The position numbers and the translations under genes were made by a program. A stretch of 28,749 bases of DNA, taken from NCBI GenBank assembly GCA_021372515.1, contig JAJFUG010000214.1, positions 1 through 28,749 on the forward strand, in the 5' to 3' direction. Below the pieces are notes generated by a model. That model was given only the letters and a program-made list of their open reading frames with translations, searched no databases and had not been told where the DNA came from. The DNA is from a bacterium. Its GTDB lineage: Bacteria; Gemmatimonadota; Glassbacteria; GWA2-58-10. The stretch's first letter is position 1; every line of letters starts with the position of its first letter. Shown here piece by piece: positions 1 to 8,037 of this stretch.

Positions 1-248
1 CGCCGCCGAACCGTGCGGCAATTACAGCCCCGGCCGTTTCTCGCTCAATTAAACGCTACCCTGGCGGGAGGCTCAGACAGGTGCGGCCCCCAAAGGCAAC
101 AGCCGGCGGCCTGTCAGCCGCACGGGGTTTGGCTTTGACCCGGGATCGAGTTATTCCGATACGAACAATGTGTTCGCCCATCACATTCTATAGCAAAAAT
201 CTAACCGGACATTGCTGGGCAAGACCGAAAGGACGAAAAGACAAGGCT

Positions 249-273
249 GGGCGAATACAAGGTTCGTCCCTAC
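249..273. repeat. Imperfect palindrome, GTAGGG-type dispersed repeat
   Basis: Read on the minus strand this begins GTAGGGACGAA and ends TTCGCCC, so GGGCGAA and TTCGTCCC form imperfect arms around a 7-nt centre. The GTAGGG end and C/G-rich inverted arms resemble the elements at 24774-24834 and 24851-24876. Short palindromes of this style recur in intergenic DNA of many uncultured high-GC bacteria, which is general knowledge and was not tested here. Confidence 0.45.
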
Positions 274-290
274 GAAAGGCATCGGTTGTG

Positions 291-313
291 CCGGGGCACG
301 GCGTGCCGCGCCC
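291..313. repeat. Imperfect palindrome, GGGGCACGGC type
   Basis: GGGCACGGC (294-302 region) is followed by GCCGCGCCC, giving 9-nt arms with one mismatch. It sits 17 nt from the palindrome at 249-273 and looks like a decayed copy of the same style of element. There is no coding content. It could also act as a hairpin in RNA, but no U-tract follows. Confidence 0.4.
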
Positions 314-344
314 GAAATACCTTCCGGGGCCTCCCCAAAAACGG

Positions 345-374
345 AAAGCCCGTCTCGGTATCGAGACGGGCTTT
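345..374 (-). terminator. Intrinsic terminator of tRNA-Glu
   Basis: A perfect 13-bp stem (345-357 with 362-374) closes a 4-nt loop. Read on the minus strand it is followed by CCGTTTTT, a usable U-tract. It begins 7 nt past the CCA end of the tRNA. The plus-strand reading is followed by CAATTTT, so weak bidirectional action is possible. Confidence 0.85.
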
Positions 375-380
375 CAATTT

Positions 381-456
381 TGGTAGCCCCTAGGGGAATC
401 GAACCCCTGTTTTATGGCTGAGAACCACACGTCCTAGGCCACTAGACGAAGGGGCC
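381..456 (-). tRNA. tRNA-Glu (anticodon CUC)
   Basis: On the minus strand the 76-nt sequence folds as a standard cloverleaf. The acceptor GGCCCCU pairs with AGGGGCU (a G-U at pair 1-72), the D-arm is GUC...GAC, and the anticodon stem UGUGG/CCAUA closes loop UUCUCAG. The T-stem is AGGGG/CCCCU with loop UUCGAUU. Bases 34-36 are CUC, which reads GAG codons. The 3' CCA is encoded. The D-arm and T-arm closely match bacterial tRNA-Glu. It has a near-consensus promoter upstream and a strong hairpin terminator downstream, so it is a single-gene transcription unit. Confidence 0.95.
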
Positions 457-478
457 AGTCACGTCAACTGTGTGCCAC

Positions 479-507
479 AATATAACAGCATCCCCCGCCA
501 CTGTCAA
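479..507 (-). promoter_or_regulatory. Sigma-70-type promoter of tRNA-Glu
   Basis: On the minus strand a perfect TTGACA (502-507) is separated by exactly 17 nt from TATATT (479-484). The expected start of transcription is near 472, about 16 nt before the mature 5' end of the tRNA. The near-consensus strength fits a stable-RNA promoter. Confidence 0.85.
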
Positions 508-529
508 GGCTTTCAACCTTTCGGGCGTT

Positions 530-3400
530 CTATCGTGAGGGAAGATTTTCCAAACCCAGGGCCGCGGCCAGCACCTCGGCCGGATGGTAGGTCCCTTTGC
601 CGCTCTGTTCCATCTGCAGACGGCAGGTGCTGCATTCACTGAGGCCCGCGCTCACGCCCTCGGCTTCCAGCGCCTGGAACAGCTTCTCCCCAATTTTCAG
701 CGAGAGGTCGAAATGCTGTTTCTTCATCCCGAAAGTCCCGGCGATCCCGCAGCAGGCGGCCTGGCTCTCCACTATCTCCAGCCCCGCGACCCTTGACAGG
801 AACCCCAGCCCCGGCTGTCCGATCTGCAGCGCCTTGAGATGGCAGGGCATGTGGTAGGCCAGCTTGCGCTCCAGGCGCAGGTCGCCGGGCAGGAGCTTCA
901 GCTTGCCCTGGCCCTCCAGCAGCTTGAGGTATTCGAACAGCTCGAACGTGTTCGCGGCCACAGCGCGCCAGCGCGGGTCGGCGCTCCAGCCGGGGGCCTC
1001 CACGCGCAGGGTGAGCACGCTGGTCGGCTCTTGGCTGACTATGCTGTAGCCCTCGTCGATCAGGCCGGAAAGCTCTTCCAGGTTTTTCTCCAGTATCCTG
1101 AACGCGCTGCCCGCGTTGCCGTAGGCCATGGCCGTGATCCCGCAGGAGCCCAGGTCGGTCACTGTGACCTCGGCCCCGGCCAGCTCCTCCAGCAGACGAA
1201 CTGTGACCTGCGCCAGCCCGGGCGAGTTGTAGCGCGCGAACAGGTCGCGGAACAGGGCAACTTTGGGGTGTCCATTGACTGCACCGGACGAACGGGTTTT
1301 AATCCTCCGCTGACGGCTGAAACGGGGCAGGCGGCGGCGGGAGTCCACCCCGGCTGTCATCTCCATTACCTTGCGCAGAATGCGGTTGTTCGACCCCAAG
1401 TTCGCCAGTGGGGCCAGCGCGCTCAGCACGCGGCAACTCACATCCGCCTCGGAGAGGAACAGCCCCGGCAGGTCCAGGCCGTTGTGCGCGGCGTAACGCA
1501 CCTTGGCCTCGTACATCAGCTTGGGGATATCCACCGCGCTGGGGCACTCCACCGCGCACATCCCGCAGCCGATACAGTAGTCGTAGACCTCTTTCCAGGC
1601 CCGCTCCCACTGCCCGCGCTCCTCCGCCCGGCCGTACATCAGGTTGCGCAGCACCGAGGCCTTGGCCCGCGGGCTGGCCGCCTCCAGGCCGGTGGCCTTG
1701 AACACCGGGCACATCGAGTACATCAGCGGGCTGCGGCAGTTGCCGCAACCGTTGCAGCGCTCCACTGTCTCGGCGTAGGGGTGCTGGCTGTAGTTGAATC
1801 TCAGCTCAGGCAGCTCGGGGGCGTAGGGCACCGGTAACTTATGGTCCGAAGAGATGAGGTCTGTCCGCGTGGTGATGATCTTGTCCGGGTTGAGCAGCCC
1901 CCGCGGGTCGAAGATACGCTTGATTTCCTCGAACAGCGGGTAGGTGTGGGGGCGCATCTGACGGATGAACTGGCCGCGCACCAGGCCCTCGCCGTGCTCT
2001 CCCGAGAGAGTGCCGCCCAGGCTGCGCGCCAGCTCGCAGGTGGCCTGGGCGATCGATTCCAGCTTGCGGCAGTGGTCGGCGCGGCGCAGGTCGAGGAACG
2101 GGCGGATGTGCAGCTCGCCGCCCCCGGCGTGTCCATAGAACGCCGCCTGCACTCCGTGCGAGTCGAACACCGCGGACAGGCGCTTCACGTATTCTGTCAG
2201 GCTGTCCACCGGCACGGCCACATCCTCCACGAACGGCACGGGCTGGGTAGGGCCAGGACGGCGGAACAGCAGCGGCACTCCGGCCTTGCGCAGGTCCCAG
2301 AGCTGTGCCTCGCGGCGCGGGTCATCGGTCATGCGCCAGCCGACAGCCAGGCGCTCCCGCTCGCAGACCGCCTGGCGGATCGCCTCCAACCGCGCCGGAG
2401 GCTCCTCCGGGCTGTCGCCCTGGCACTCGACCAGAAGGCAGGCCGCGGCGCCGGGCGGCAGAAGGTCATCGTAGGCGTGGCTCGCCTGGCGCGCCAGGCC
2501 GATCATCAGCGCGTCGATCATCTCCACCGCCGCGGGGCCGTGCTCCAGGATCGGCAGCACTGCATCCGTGGCGCGGGTGAGCTGGTCGAACACGAGCAGG
2601 GCCACCCGCTTGAAGCGCGGCCGAGGCACCGTGGCCAGGCGCAACCGGCTGATCAGGGCCAGGCTGCCCTCGCTGCCGGCCAGCAGCAGGTGCGGGTTGA
2701 AAGTGCCGTCCTGAACCAGGCCTTCGAGATTGTAGCCGCTGCGGTCACGTCGTGTGCGGGGACGGTCGGCGGCGATGGCCCCGGCGTAGCGCTCCAGAAG
2801 CTCCGGCACCTGCCGGGCCAGCTCTCCGGGAAAGCCAGCCCCGTTGCAGGCCGTCTCCAGCGGCACCGGCCCCAGTTCGGCCAGGGAGCCGTCCGCGAAC
2901 ACCGCCTCCAGGCCGCGCAGGTGGTGACGGGTATGGCCGTATAGGATCGAGTGCGACCCGGTGGCGTCATTGGCCACCACTCCGCCCACAGTGCAGCGCC
3001 CGGCGCTGGAGGGGTCGGGCCCGATCATCCGTCCGTACTGCGCCAGGAACGCGTTCAGACGGTCGAGGACCAGCCCCGGCTGCACAGTGACCTCGCCCGT
3101 TGACTCGTCGTAGCCCTCCACCCGGTTCATGAACCGTCCCAGCTCCACGATCAGCCCGCGGCCCAGCGATTCGCCCGCAATCCCGCTGCCGCCGCCGCGC
3201 GCGGTCAGTGAGACCCCCTCCTGCGCCGCGACCTCGGTCAGCCGCACCAGGTCATCCGTATCCCGCGGGAACACCACCCCGGCGGGCAGTATCTCGAAAA
3301 TACTGGCATCCGAGGCGTACAGTGTGCGGGTCGGCAGGTCGAAACACGCCACGCCACGCAGGCTGGCGGTCAGAGTTCTTTCGAGCCGGTTCTGCTTCAC
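530..3400 (-). CDS. FAD-linked oxidase fused to iron-sulfur oxidoreductase (YdiJ/D-lactate dehydrogenase type)
   Basis: This 956-aa protein combines both halves of a GlcD/GlcF-type 2-hydroxyacid dehydrogenase. An N-terminal FAD-binding domain (residues about 35-220) contains RGGGSGIAG and GGVVANDATGSHS. The FAD-oxidase C-terminal region runs to about 515 and includes GHAGGGELHIRPF. Two ferredoxin-like cysteine clusters follow, CNGCGNCR (about 548) and CIGCGMCAVECP (about 608). The last part is a cysteine-rich CCG domain with PCHLKAL (about 850), CCGIAGTFG (about 878) and CSTCRLQ. This layout is that of E. coli YdiJ and of D-lactate or D-2-hydroxyglutarate dehydrogenases, which pass electrons from the substrate through FAD and Fe-S to an acceptor. 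The substrate cannot be told from sequence. It starts at GTG, with GGGGAG about 6 nt upstream. There is no signal peptide, so it is probably cytoplasmic or membrane-peripheral. No partner subunit lies nearby, as expected of the fused form. Confidence 0.9.
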   Translation of the reverse strand: MKQNRLERTLTASLRGVACFDLPTRTLYASDASIFEILPAGVVFPRDTDDLVRLTEVAAQEGVSLTARGGGSGIAGESLGRGLIVELGRFMNRVEGYDESTGEVTVQPGLVLDRLNAFLAQYGRMIGPDPSSAGRCTVGGVVANDATGSHSILYGHTRHHLRGLEAVFADGSLAELGPVPLETACNGAGFPGELARQVPELLERYAGAIAADRPRTRRDRSGYNLEGLVQDGTFNPHLLLAGSEGSLALISRLRLATVPRPRFKRVALLVFDQLTRATDAVLPILEHGPAAVEMIDALMIGLARQASHAYDDLLPPGAAACLLVECQGDSPEEPPARLEAIRQAVCERERLAVGWRMTDDPRREAQLWDLRKAGVPLLFRRPGPTQPVPFVEDVAVPVDSLTEYVKRLSAVFDSHGVQAAFYGHAGGGELHIRPFLDLRRADHCRKLESIAQATCELARSLGGTLSGEHGEGLVRGQFIRQMRPHTYPLFEEIKRIFDPRGLLNPDKIITTRTDLISSDHKLPVPYAPELPELRFNYSQHPYAETVERCNGCGNCRSPLMYSMCPVFKATGLEAASPRAKASVLRNLMYGRAEERGQWERAWKEVYDYCIGCGMCAVECPSAVDIPKLMYEAKVRYAAHNGLDLPGLFLSEADVSCRVLSALAPLANLGSNNRILRKVMEMTAGVDSRRRLPRFSRQRRIKTRSSGAVNGHPKVALFRDLFARYNSPGLAQVTVRLLEELAGAEVTVTDLGSCGITAMAYGNAGSAFRILEKNLEELSGLIDEGYSIVSQEPTSVLTLRVEAPGWSADPRWRAVAANTFELFEYLKLLEGQGKLKLLPGDLRLERKLAYHMPCHLKALQIGQPGLGFLSRVAGLEIVESQAACCGIAGTFGMKKQHFDLSLKIGEKLFQALEAEGVSAGLSECSTCRLQMEQSGKGTYHPAEVLAAALGLENLPSR

Positions 3401-3799
3401 AGCGTCTCCCCTGCATTCCGTTCAGCGCGATCCCTGTCAGCGCCAAGCCAGGCCCGGCACTTTCGGCCCGGGCAGCCCGCGCGGAGCAACGATAATGAAA
3501 CTGCCGTGAGGCGATAAAGTTATAACCGCTCCGGGAAAAAAGGAAGGCCGTTTATAAAGGCTTATTGGAGCGGAAGTTTGAACGGCGCGGTCGCCCACTG
3601 GATTTTTCTTGAGAATTGGGCTAAATTTTCAACCGTTCCGGTTCGATAATATATAGTGGCGAATACTATCCCCCCTTGTCAGCCGGGGATCGATTTGCGA
3701 TAATAAAACGGGCCCTTTGCGGCCCGGTCGACTGAATTCAGTTAAAAACTCCAAGGGAAACCTGGGGACCTCGGGCCACGCTAAGGGATCGGTTCGGGC
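3401..3799. other. 399-nt intergenic region with hairpins
   Basis: This is the spacer between the leftward FAD/Fe-S gene and the rightward small membrane-protein gene, so it should hold both promoters. I could not place either with confidence. AT-rich tracts lie at 3516-3530 and 3640-3655, and an ATCCCC/GGGGAT hairpin spans 3668-3690. A GC-rich hairpin at 3709-3726 is listed separately. There is no gene and no recognised riboswitch. Confidence 0.5.
3709..3726 (-). terminator. Possible minus-strand terminator or attenuator
   Basis: CGGGCC (3709-3714) and GGCCCG (3721-3726) form a 6-bp all-GC stem with a 6-nt loop. Read on the minus strand the stem is followed by GTTTTATTA. No minus-strand gene ends close upstream, because the next one ends at 4125 beyond a plus-strand gene. 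It may therefore stop read-through or act as a leader hairpin for the leftward dehydrogenase gene. Confidence 0.4.
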
Positions 3800-4090
3800 A
3801 TGGACGCCCACCCGGAGAGTCCGGTTGTGAGCCATTTCATGTCCGAACTTATTGTCAAAGCCCTGCAGTACATTTCCACCACCAGCGGGTTTATCACGTT
3901 CATTTCCGTGATAACGGCCGCTTACGCCGGTATTTGGTTCCTGTTCCTGTTCGAGGCGATGCCGAAACGGAAGAAAGCCAAGAGCACCGAGGAGGCGCCG
4001 GCTGAGGAGGATGCGGCGAAGAAAAAAGGCGAGGCGGCCAAAGCTCCGGCCAAGCAGTCCGGAAAAGCTGCCGCTGCGGGCAAGGCCTGA
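3800..4090 (+). CDS. Small single-pass membrane protein with Lys/Ala/Glu-rich tail
   Basis: This encodes 96 aa from the ATG at 3800, or 83 aa from the in-frame ATG at 3839. The second start removes a hydrophilic prefix and begins MSELIVKALQY, which looks more natural, but neither ATG has a strong ribosome site. One hydrophobic segment (about residues 32-52 of the long form) is followed by a PKRKK stop-transfer cluster. The last 40 residues are almost entirely Lys, Ala, Glu and Pro, so N-out/C-in topology is likely with a disordered basic tail in the cytoplasm. I do not recognise the family. Such tails occur in small membrane anchors and in H1-like proteins, but no function can be assigned. 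It stands alone, convergent with the gene ending at 4125. Confidence 0.6.
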   Translation: MDAHPESPVVSHFMSELIVKALQYISTTSGFITFISVITAAYAGIWFLFLFEAMPKRKKAKSTEEAPAEEDAAKKKGEAAKAPAKQSGKAAAAGKA

Positions 4091-4124
4091 TCGGATTTGG
4101 AACTACCTTACTGCTCCACCAACC

Positions 4125-6188
4125 TTACTTGAGAAGCACCATTTTGCGGCTCTGAGTCCAGCCGGGCGCGGTCAATCGGCAGAGATAGACCCCGCTGGGC
4201 AACTGACTCCCACTTTCATCCCGTCCATCCCAGAAAACAGTGTGACGTCCGGGTTCGAGCACGCCCTGGGCCAGGACTTTCACCAGGCGGGCGCGCAGGT
4301 CGTAGACTTTGAGCGACACAGCCCCCGGCTTGTCGTTGCCTGGGATGTCGAACGTGATCACAGTGCTCGGGTTGAACGGGTTGGGGACATTCTGCGCCAG
4401 GCTGTAGGCGCGGGGCAGGCTGGCCACGGCGGCGAGCTGCGCGCGTATCTCGCTTTCCAGCGATTGCTCCAGGTGCAGCCTGGGCAGCGCGGCCCCGATC
4501 CAGGCGGCCTCCTCCACGGAAAGTCTGAATTCTCCCCGCTCATTCCGGACCGCGGCCAGGGACGGCCCGAGCGCATCCGGACAGCGGCCGGCGCTCAGGT
4601 CGCGGGCAAAGTCGAGCACGTCCGCGAAATCACGCTCCCCGTCGCCGTTCCAGTCCAGCGATTGGTTGGCCGGGTCGTTGCGCAACAGGAGCAGGAACGC
4701 GAGGATGTCCCGCACTGTCAGGGCCCCGTCCCCGTCGCAGTCGCAGCGCCGGGCAACCACCGCCGGCTTGTCCAGGACCTCCACCGTAAACCGCACCGAA
4801 TCGTTGGCCCCGGCATGGTCGACCACCCGCAGCATGAAACGGTACAGGCCGGCCTGGGTGGTGTCGGGAGCGAACTTGAAGACTGGATTCTTGAACGAGG
4901 CGTGCGGGGGGAACGCGGTGCCGTAGCTCGCTCCCGTGGCCGAATAAAAAGCCCAGACAGTAAGGGTCTCGGCGGAATCGGGGTCGGTGATCGCGGCGCT
5001 GAAACGCAGAGTGTCACCCTCTGTCACCCGGTAGCTCTGGCCCTCCGGCAGGGTCACCTTGGGAGCGCGGTTGGGCTGGGGCTCGACCAGAGTCAGCGCC
5101 GGGAGCCGCACGTTCGTGGCCTGCTGCACTTTCTTGGTCTTCATGTCCTCAACGAACACCACCAGCTCACAACTGTCGGCTTTCCAATCCGGCTTCAGGC
5201 CGAACTTCGTCTGAATCTCGAGCTTTTCGCCCGGCTGGATCGCAAAGCGCTGGCCGCTCTGGCCGGTCACCATGGCACGCATGGCGTTGTCGAAAATCTT
5301 TTCACCGTTTTCCGGGATGTGCGGCGGGTCCCACTTGGTCGGATCGATCCCGCTCTCGGTCAGGACCACGAACAGGTTGAGACTGTCCGGGCCGATCGTG
5401 GCTCCGGCGGACAGCTTGACTTTCAGCAGGCCGGAATCGGCGGCGCTCGCGGGCTTGCGCCCTAACAGGGAGATGGTCAACGGGCTCTTTGTCTGCCGGA
5501 ACTCGTTGAAAGAGGACACGGTGAAATAGTCCGGATATATCTCCTTGGCCCCGTCGATAAAAAGATCGGGGGTGGTTTTCTGGCCCAGGAAATTCACCCG
5601 GGTGGTGGGCGTGTCGAACCCGACATCCGCCACGTGGTAGCGGATCATGGCTATCGGAGCGTCAGTGTCTAAAAAGGTGTCGTCCAGGTATTTGTTGGAG
5701 GAAAAGCAGAAGCTGCACCAGGAGGCGGTGAACATCTCGAACAGCACTTTCTGACGGTCCGCGCCGTTGGTATCGTCGAGCACCACCAGACCCTTCCAGG
5801 CATCCATCCCGCCGTTCAGACGGGAAAGCCGCCCGTTAAACCCTCCGCCCGGCAGGCCCTCCAGGAACTGGGCCGCGCTGGCCGAGCGCGTGCCCGCTTT
5901 GCAGATCACGACGATCGGGCCGCTGGCGGGCAGCTTGCCGTAGCGTGTCTGCAGCACCCCGGTGTTGTAGGGGAACAGCACGGCGCCTGGAATGTGGCGG
6001 CCCACGAACTCATCCTGCTCCCGCACATCCAGCAGATAGGGCGGGTTGGCGGAGCTGAGCCAGCTCGACAGCGAGTCCGGAGAGATGTCCACGTAGGCAA
6101 AAAGCGCCGCCGTCCTGAGACACAGGACAGCCGCGGCCAGCAGCCCGAGGGTAGTTGCTTTACCGGCATGAAATCTCATTGTCTGCAT
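4125..6188 (-). CDS. Secreted rhodanese-thioredoxin-fold chimera with dockerin-like repeat and sorting domain
   Basis: A signal peptide (residues 1-31) precedes a rhodanese domain with LLDVREQDEF and the active loop CKAGTRS (Cys96). Next comes a thioredoxin-fold segment with WCSFC (CXXC at 158-161), like the Omp28-type proteins of Bacteroidota. A middle Ig/cadherin-like region follows. A dockerin-like calcium pair comes next, with DCDGDGALTVRD and DWNGDGERDFAD (about 475-530). The final 93 residues are a FlgD-like module (NVPNPFNPST... GVYLCRL... KMVLLK) used as a sorting or anchoring tail. The protein is therefore predicted to act outside the inner membrane, probably at the cell surface, in sulfur or thiol transfer; the reaction is inferred. 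ATG at 6188 lies only 2 nt from GGAG, so the ATG at 6179 may be the true start. It sits 34 nt after the barrel gene and is probably co-transcribed with it. Confidence 0.85.
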   Translation of the reverse strand: MQTMRFHAGKATTLGLLAAAVLCLRTAALFAYVDISPDSLSSWLSSANPPYLLDVREQDEFVGRHIPGAVLFPYNTGVLQTRYGKLPASGPIVVICKAGTRSASAAQFLEGLPGGGFNGRLSRLNGGMDAWKGLVVLDDTNGADRQKVLFEMFTASWCSFCFSSNKYLDDTFLDTDAPIAMIRYHVADVGFDTPTTRVNFLGQKTTPDLFIDGAKEIYPDYFTVSSFNEFRQTKSPLTISLLGRKPASAADSGLLKVKLSAGATIGPDSLNLFVVLTESGIDPTKWDPPHIPENGEKIFDNAMRAMVTGQSGQRFAIQPGEKLEIQTKFGLKPDWKADSCELVVFVEDMKTKKVQQATNVRLPALTLVEPQPNRAPKVTLPEGQSYRVTEGDTLRFSAAITDPDSAETLTVWAFYSATGASYGTAFPPHASFKNPVFKFAPDTTQAGLYRFMLRVVDHAGANDSVRFTVEVLDKPAVVARRCDCDGDGALTVRDILAFLLLLRNDPANQSLDWNGDGERDFADVLDFARDLSAGRCPDALGPSLAAVRNERGEFRLSVEEAAWIGAALPRLHLEQSLESEIRAQLAAVASLPRAYSLAQNVPNPFNPSTVITFDIPGNDKPGAVSLKVYDLRARLVKVLAQGVLEPGRHTVFWDGRDESGSQLPSGVYLCRLTAPGWTQSRKMVLLK

Positions 6189-6222
6189 CTCTCCAGTCAG
6201 CCTTTAAATTGAAAGCCCCGGA

Positions 6223-7953
6223 TCAGAAGAACAGGCTCATCTCGGCGCGCAACCCCTTGAAACCGGGCATGTATTTGCACAGACCGTTCGAGCATATCAG
6301 CCCCTCGCGCTGGGAGCCGTAGAACAGGTTGAACGACCCGCCGTTGGTCAGGCGAACGCTGAGCTCCGAAAACGGCCACTTGCTGCTCTCGCCGGGCAGG
6401 GTTTTCTTGCCGGTGAACTCGCTGCCCACGGTGAGGATGACCCGCTGGTTCCAGCCCACCCCGAAGGCGGCATAATTGTTGAACCAGTTGTCCCGGACCC
6501 TCTCGTAGGGGAAACCCTTGTCGTGCATGTGCTGGGTTTCCAGGTCCAGGTGCAGCGACAGCTTGGGCGACGGCAGCCATTCGAACTGCACGGGCAGGGT
6601 GTGGACCAGTTTACGGTCGCCCGACCTGGTGATGAGCATATATTCGGTGATCCGGCGATAACCGTATCCGCCCTGCAGTCTCAAATTATCGTCAGGATGC
6701 CAGCGTATGTCAATGAAAGTGTCCCAGCGCGGGTCAAAGCGTTCGGCTACACTGGGCAGAAGCGGGAAACCCGTGCGCTTGCGGCGCCACTCCCCGTGGT
6801 CCGCTGCGGGCGGGAACAGAAGGTCGGCGTCCGAGGTCAGGCTGGCCACGGCCTGGAAATCCAGTTTCTCCGAGGCGGTCAGGTTGAATTCGAGCTGCAT
6901 CCCGATCTCGTTGTCCGGGTTGGAGGTGATCGGGTAGCGGTTGAGCAGGTGGTAGAGGTGTTCCTTGTAGACCGTGGGCGGGTACTGGAAAATCGAGGCC
7001 CCGGTGGTGTGGAACCCGGTGGTCTGCACGCTGGTGCAGTAGGTTTCGACATTGTACTGGTAGTTCTTGTACTCGAAGGTCAGGCCGGCCTTATCCCCGG
7101 CCCAGCTCAGCGTTCCGTACACCCCCGCGCCGTCCACCGAGCGGGTGAGGTTCCGGTACTGACGGATCGGGGCCTGGGTCACACCCTCCAGGTAGGGCGA
7201 CAGACGGTTGTAGCCGGAGTGTTTCCAGGAGCTCTCCAGATAAACCTCCCAGGCCCCGGAGATCACCTCCAGGTGCGGCCCGCCCACCAGGACCGGGATA
7301 TCCGTGTCTATGGTGACATGCTCTTCGCTCAGATGGTCGGTGCGGCCGGTCATGTGGTCGCGCAGGGCGCTCAGGCCGGCGCTCACTGTCGGCGAGAAAC
7401 GGTACTCCAGGGCGGCGGCGACCAGGCTGTGGTCATCGATGATCTTGGGCGAGCGATAGTCCATGTAGCTTGACCAGCCGCCCAGGGCCATCACCCGCAG
7501 CGAGCCCAGGTCGACCTGGCCCATGAACCCGCGTACCGTGTTGTCGAAATCGATCACCCGGTCCTCGTGCAGGTCGAGGGTCAGGCCGCGCCCCACCAGC
7601 GTGTAGAGCGTCCCCCCGCGCAGCATGAACTTGTCACCCGTGTACTGGATGTAGCCCTTGCGCAGGCGGGTGAAATCATCGCTGAACTCGGCGTGCTCGC
7701 GGCTCTCCACGCTCAGCCCGCCCTCCCAGCCGCCGCTGGAGAAATCGAGGTCCAGGCGGTTCTCGAAATACTGCTTGTCGTTTTTCTTGAGGATGCCCTG
7801 GAGGGTGCTCTCCTGGCCGTCGCCGTACCGGCTGCGCAGGGCCGCCCGGATGGGCAGGGTCCAGGCCTGCACGGCCTGTCCGGCCCCGGACAGGGCCAGC
7901 AGAATTGAGATTGCGGTAAGCGCCGCGGAGCGACCGCGCGGGAACCCGAGCAT
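6223..7953 (-). CDS. Outer-membrane beta-barrel protein
   Basis: This is a 576-aa protein with an N-terminal signal peptide (cleavage probable after AVQA near residue 30). A long series of alternating polar/hydrophobic strands rich in Tyr, Trp and Gly follows. The protein ends in ...LRAEMSLFF, a C-terminal aromatic residue typical of barrel proteins recognised by the BAM machinery. The pattern (RLDLDFSSGGWEGGLSVESRE, GYGYRRITEYML) resembles the DUF6029-like or porin-like barrels of Bacteroidota relatives; this assignment is by eye. No TonB box or plug domain is evident, so it is not an obvious TonB-dependent receptor. It lies between TlpA-type and rhodanese-thioredoxin genes on the same strand, 34 nt from the latter. 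That suggests a transport or display role in the same thiol/sulfur process. Confidence 0.75.
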   Translation of the reverse strand: MLGFPRGRSAALTAISILLALSGAGQAVQAWTLPIRAALRSRYGDGQESTLQGILKKNDKQYFENRLDLDFSSGGWEGGLSVESREHAEFSDDFTRLRKGYIQYTGDKFMLRGGTLYTLVGRGLTLDLHEDRVIDFDNTVRGFMGQVDLGSLRVMALGGWSSYMDYRSPKIIDDHSLVAAALEYRFSPTVSAGLSALRDHMTGRTDHLSEEHVTIDTDIPVLVGGPHLEVISGAWEVYLESSWKHSGYNRLSPYLEGVTQAPIRQYRNLTRSVDGAGVYGTLSWAGDKAGLTFEYKNYQYNVETYCTSVQTTGFHTTGASIFQYPPTVYKEHLYHLLNRYPITSNPDNEIGMQLEFNLTASEKLDFQAVASLTSDADLLFPPAADHGEWRRKRTGFPLLPSVAERFDPRWDTFIDIRWHPDDNLRLQGGYGYRRITEYMLITRSGDRKLVHTLPVQFEWLPSPKLSLHLDLETQHMHDKGFPYERVRDNWFNNYAAFGVGWNQRVILTVGSEFTGKKTLPGESSKWPFSELSVRLTNGGSFNLFYGSQREGLICSNGLCKYMPGFKGLRAEMSLFF

Positions 7954-8037
7954 ATTCGATCCCGTACTGTGAGCCGTTGCCTTCTATCCCATCCCCGCCC
8001 CGCACGCACACGCCTTGCGCCGGCGGCAATGGCGCTG

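Larger units (their letters stand above)
1..340. other. Non-coding stretch left of tRNA-Glu
   Basis: I see no convincing gene here. The short open frames lack a ribosome site, a recognisable domain or plausible composition. The stretch holds two imperfect palindromes of the GTAGGGGC-type family (249-273 and 291-313, listed separately) and a GTGCGGC/GCCGCAC inverted pair at 81-87 and 117-123. The latter could form a hairpin but matches no riboswitch consensus I know. It lies downstream of the tRNA terminator when read on the minus strand, so it is probably intergenic debris at a tRNA locus. Confidence 0.6.

Noticed and set aside
76-123. Possible pseudoknot (GACAG/CTGTC interleaved with GTGCGGC/GCCGCAC)
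   Set aside because: The loop lengths (0, 23 and 1 nt) do not suit a stable H-type pseudoknot and no known riboswitch consensus is met; it is probably a chance overlap of short complementary runs.
128-141. 14-mer TTTGGCTTTGACCC shared with 14358-14371
   Set aside because: In a 28.7-kb window a few 14-nt matches are expected by chance, and the copy at 14358 overlaps a promoter -10 region while the copy at 128 does not.
839-2944. Two long plus-strand frames opposite the FAD/Fe-S dehydrogenase
   Set aside because: They mirror the codon periodicity of a clear gene on the other strand and have no domain content.
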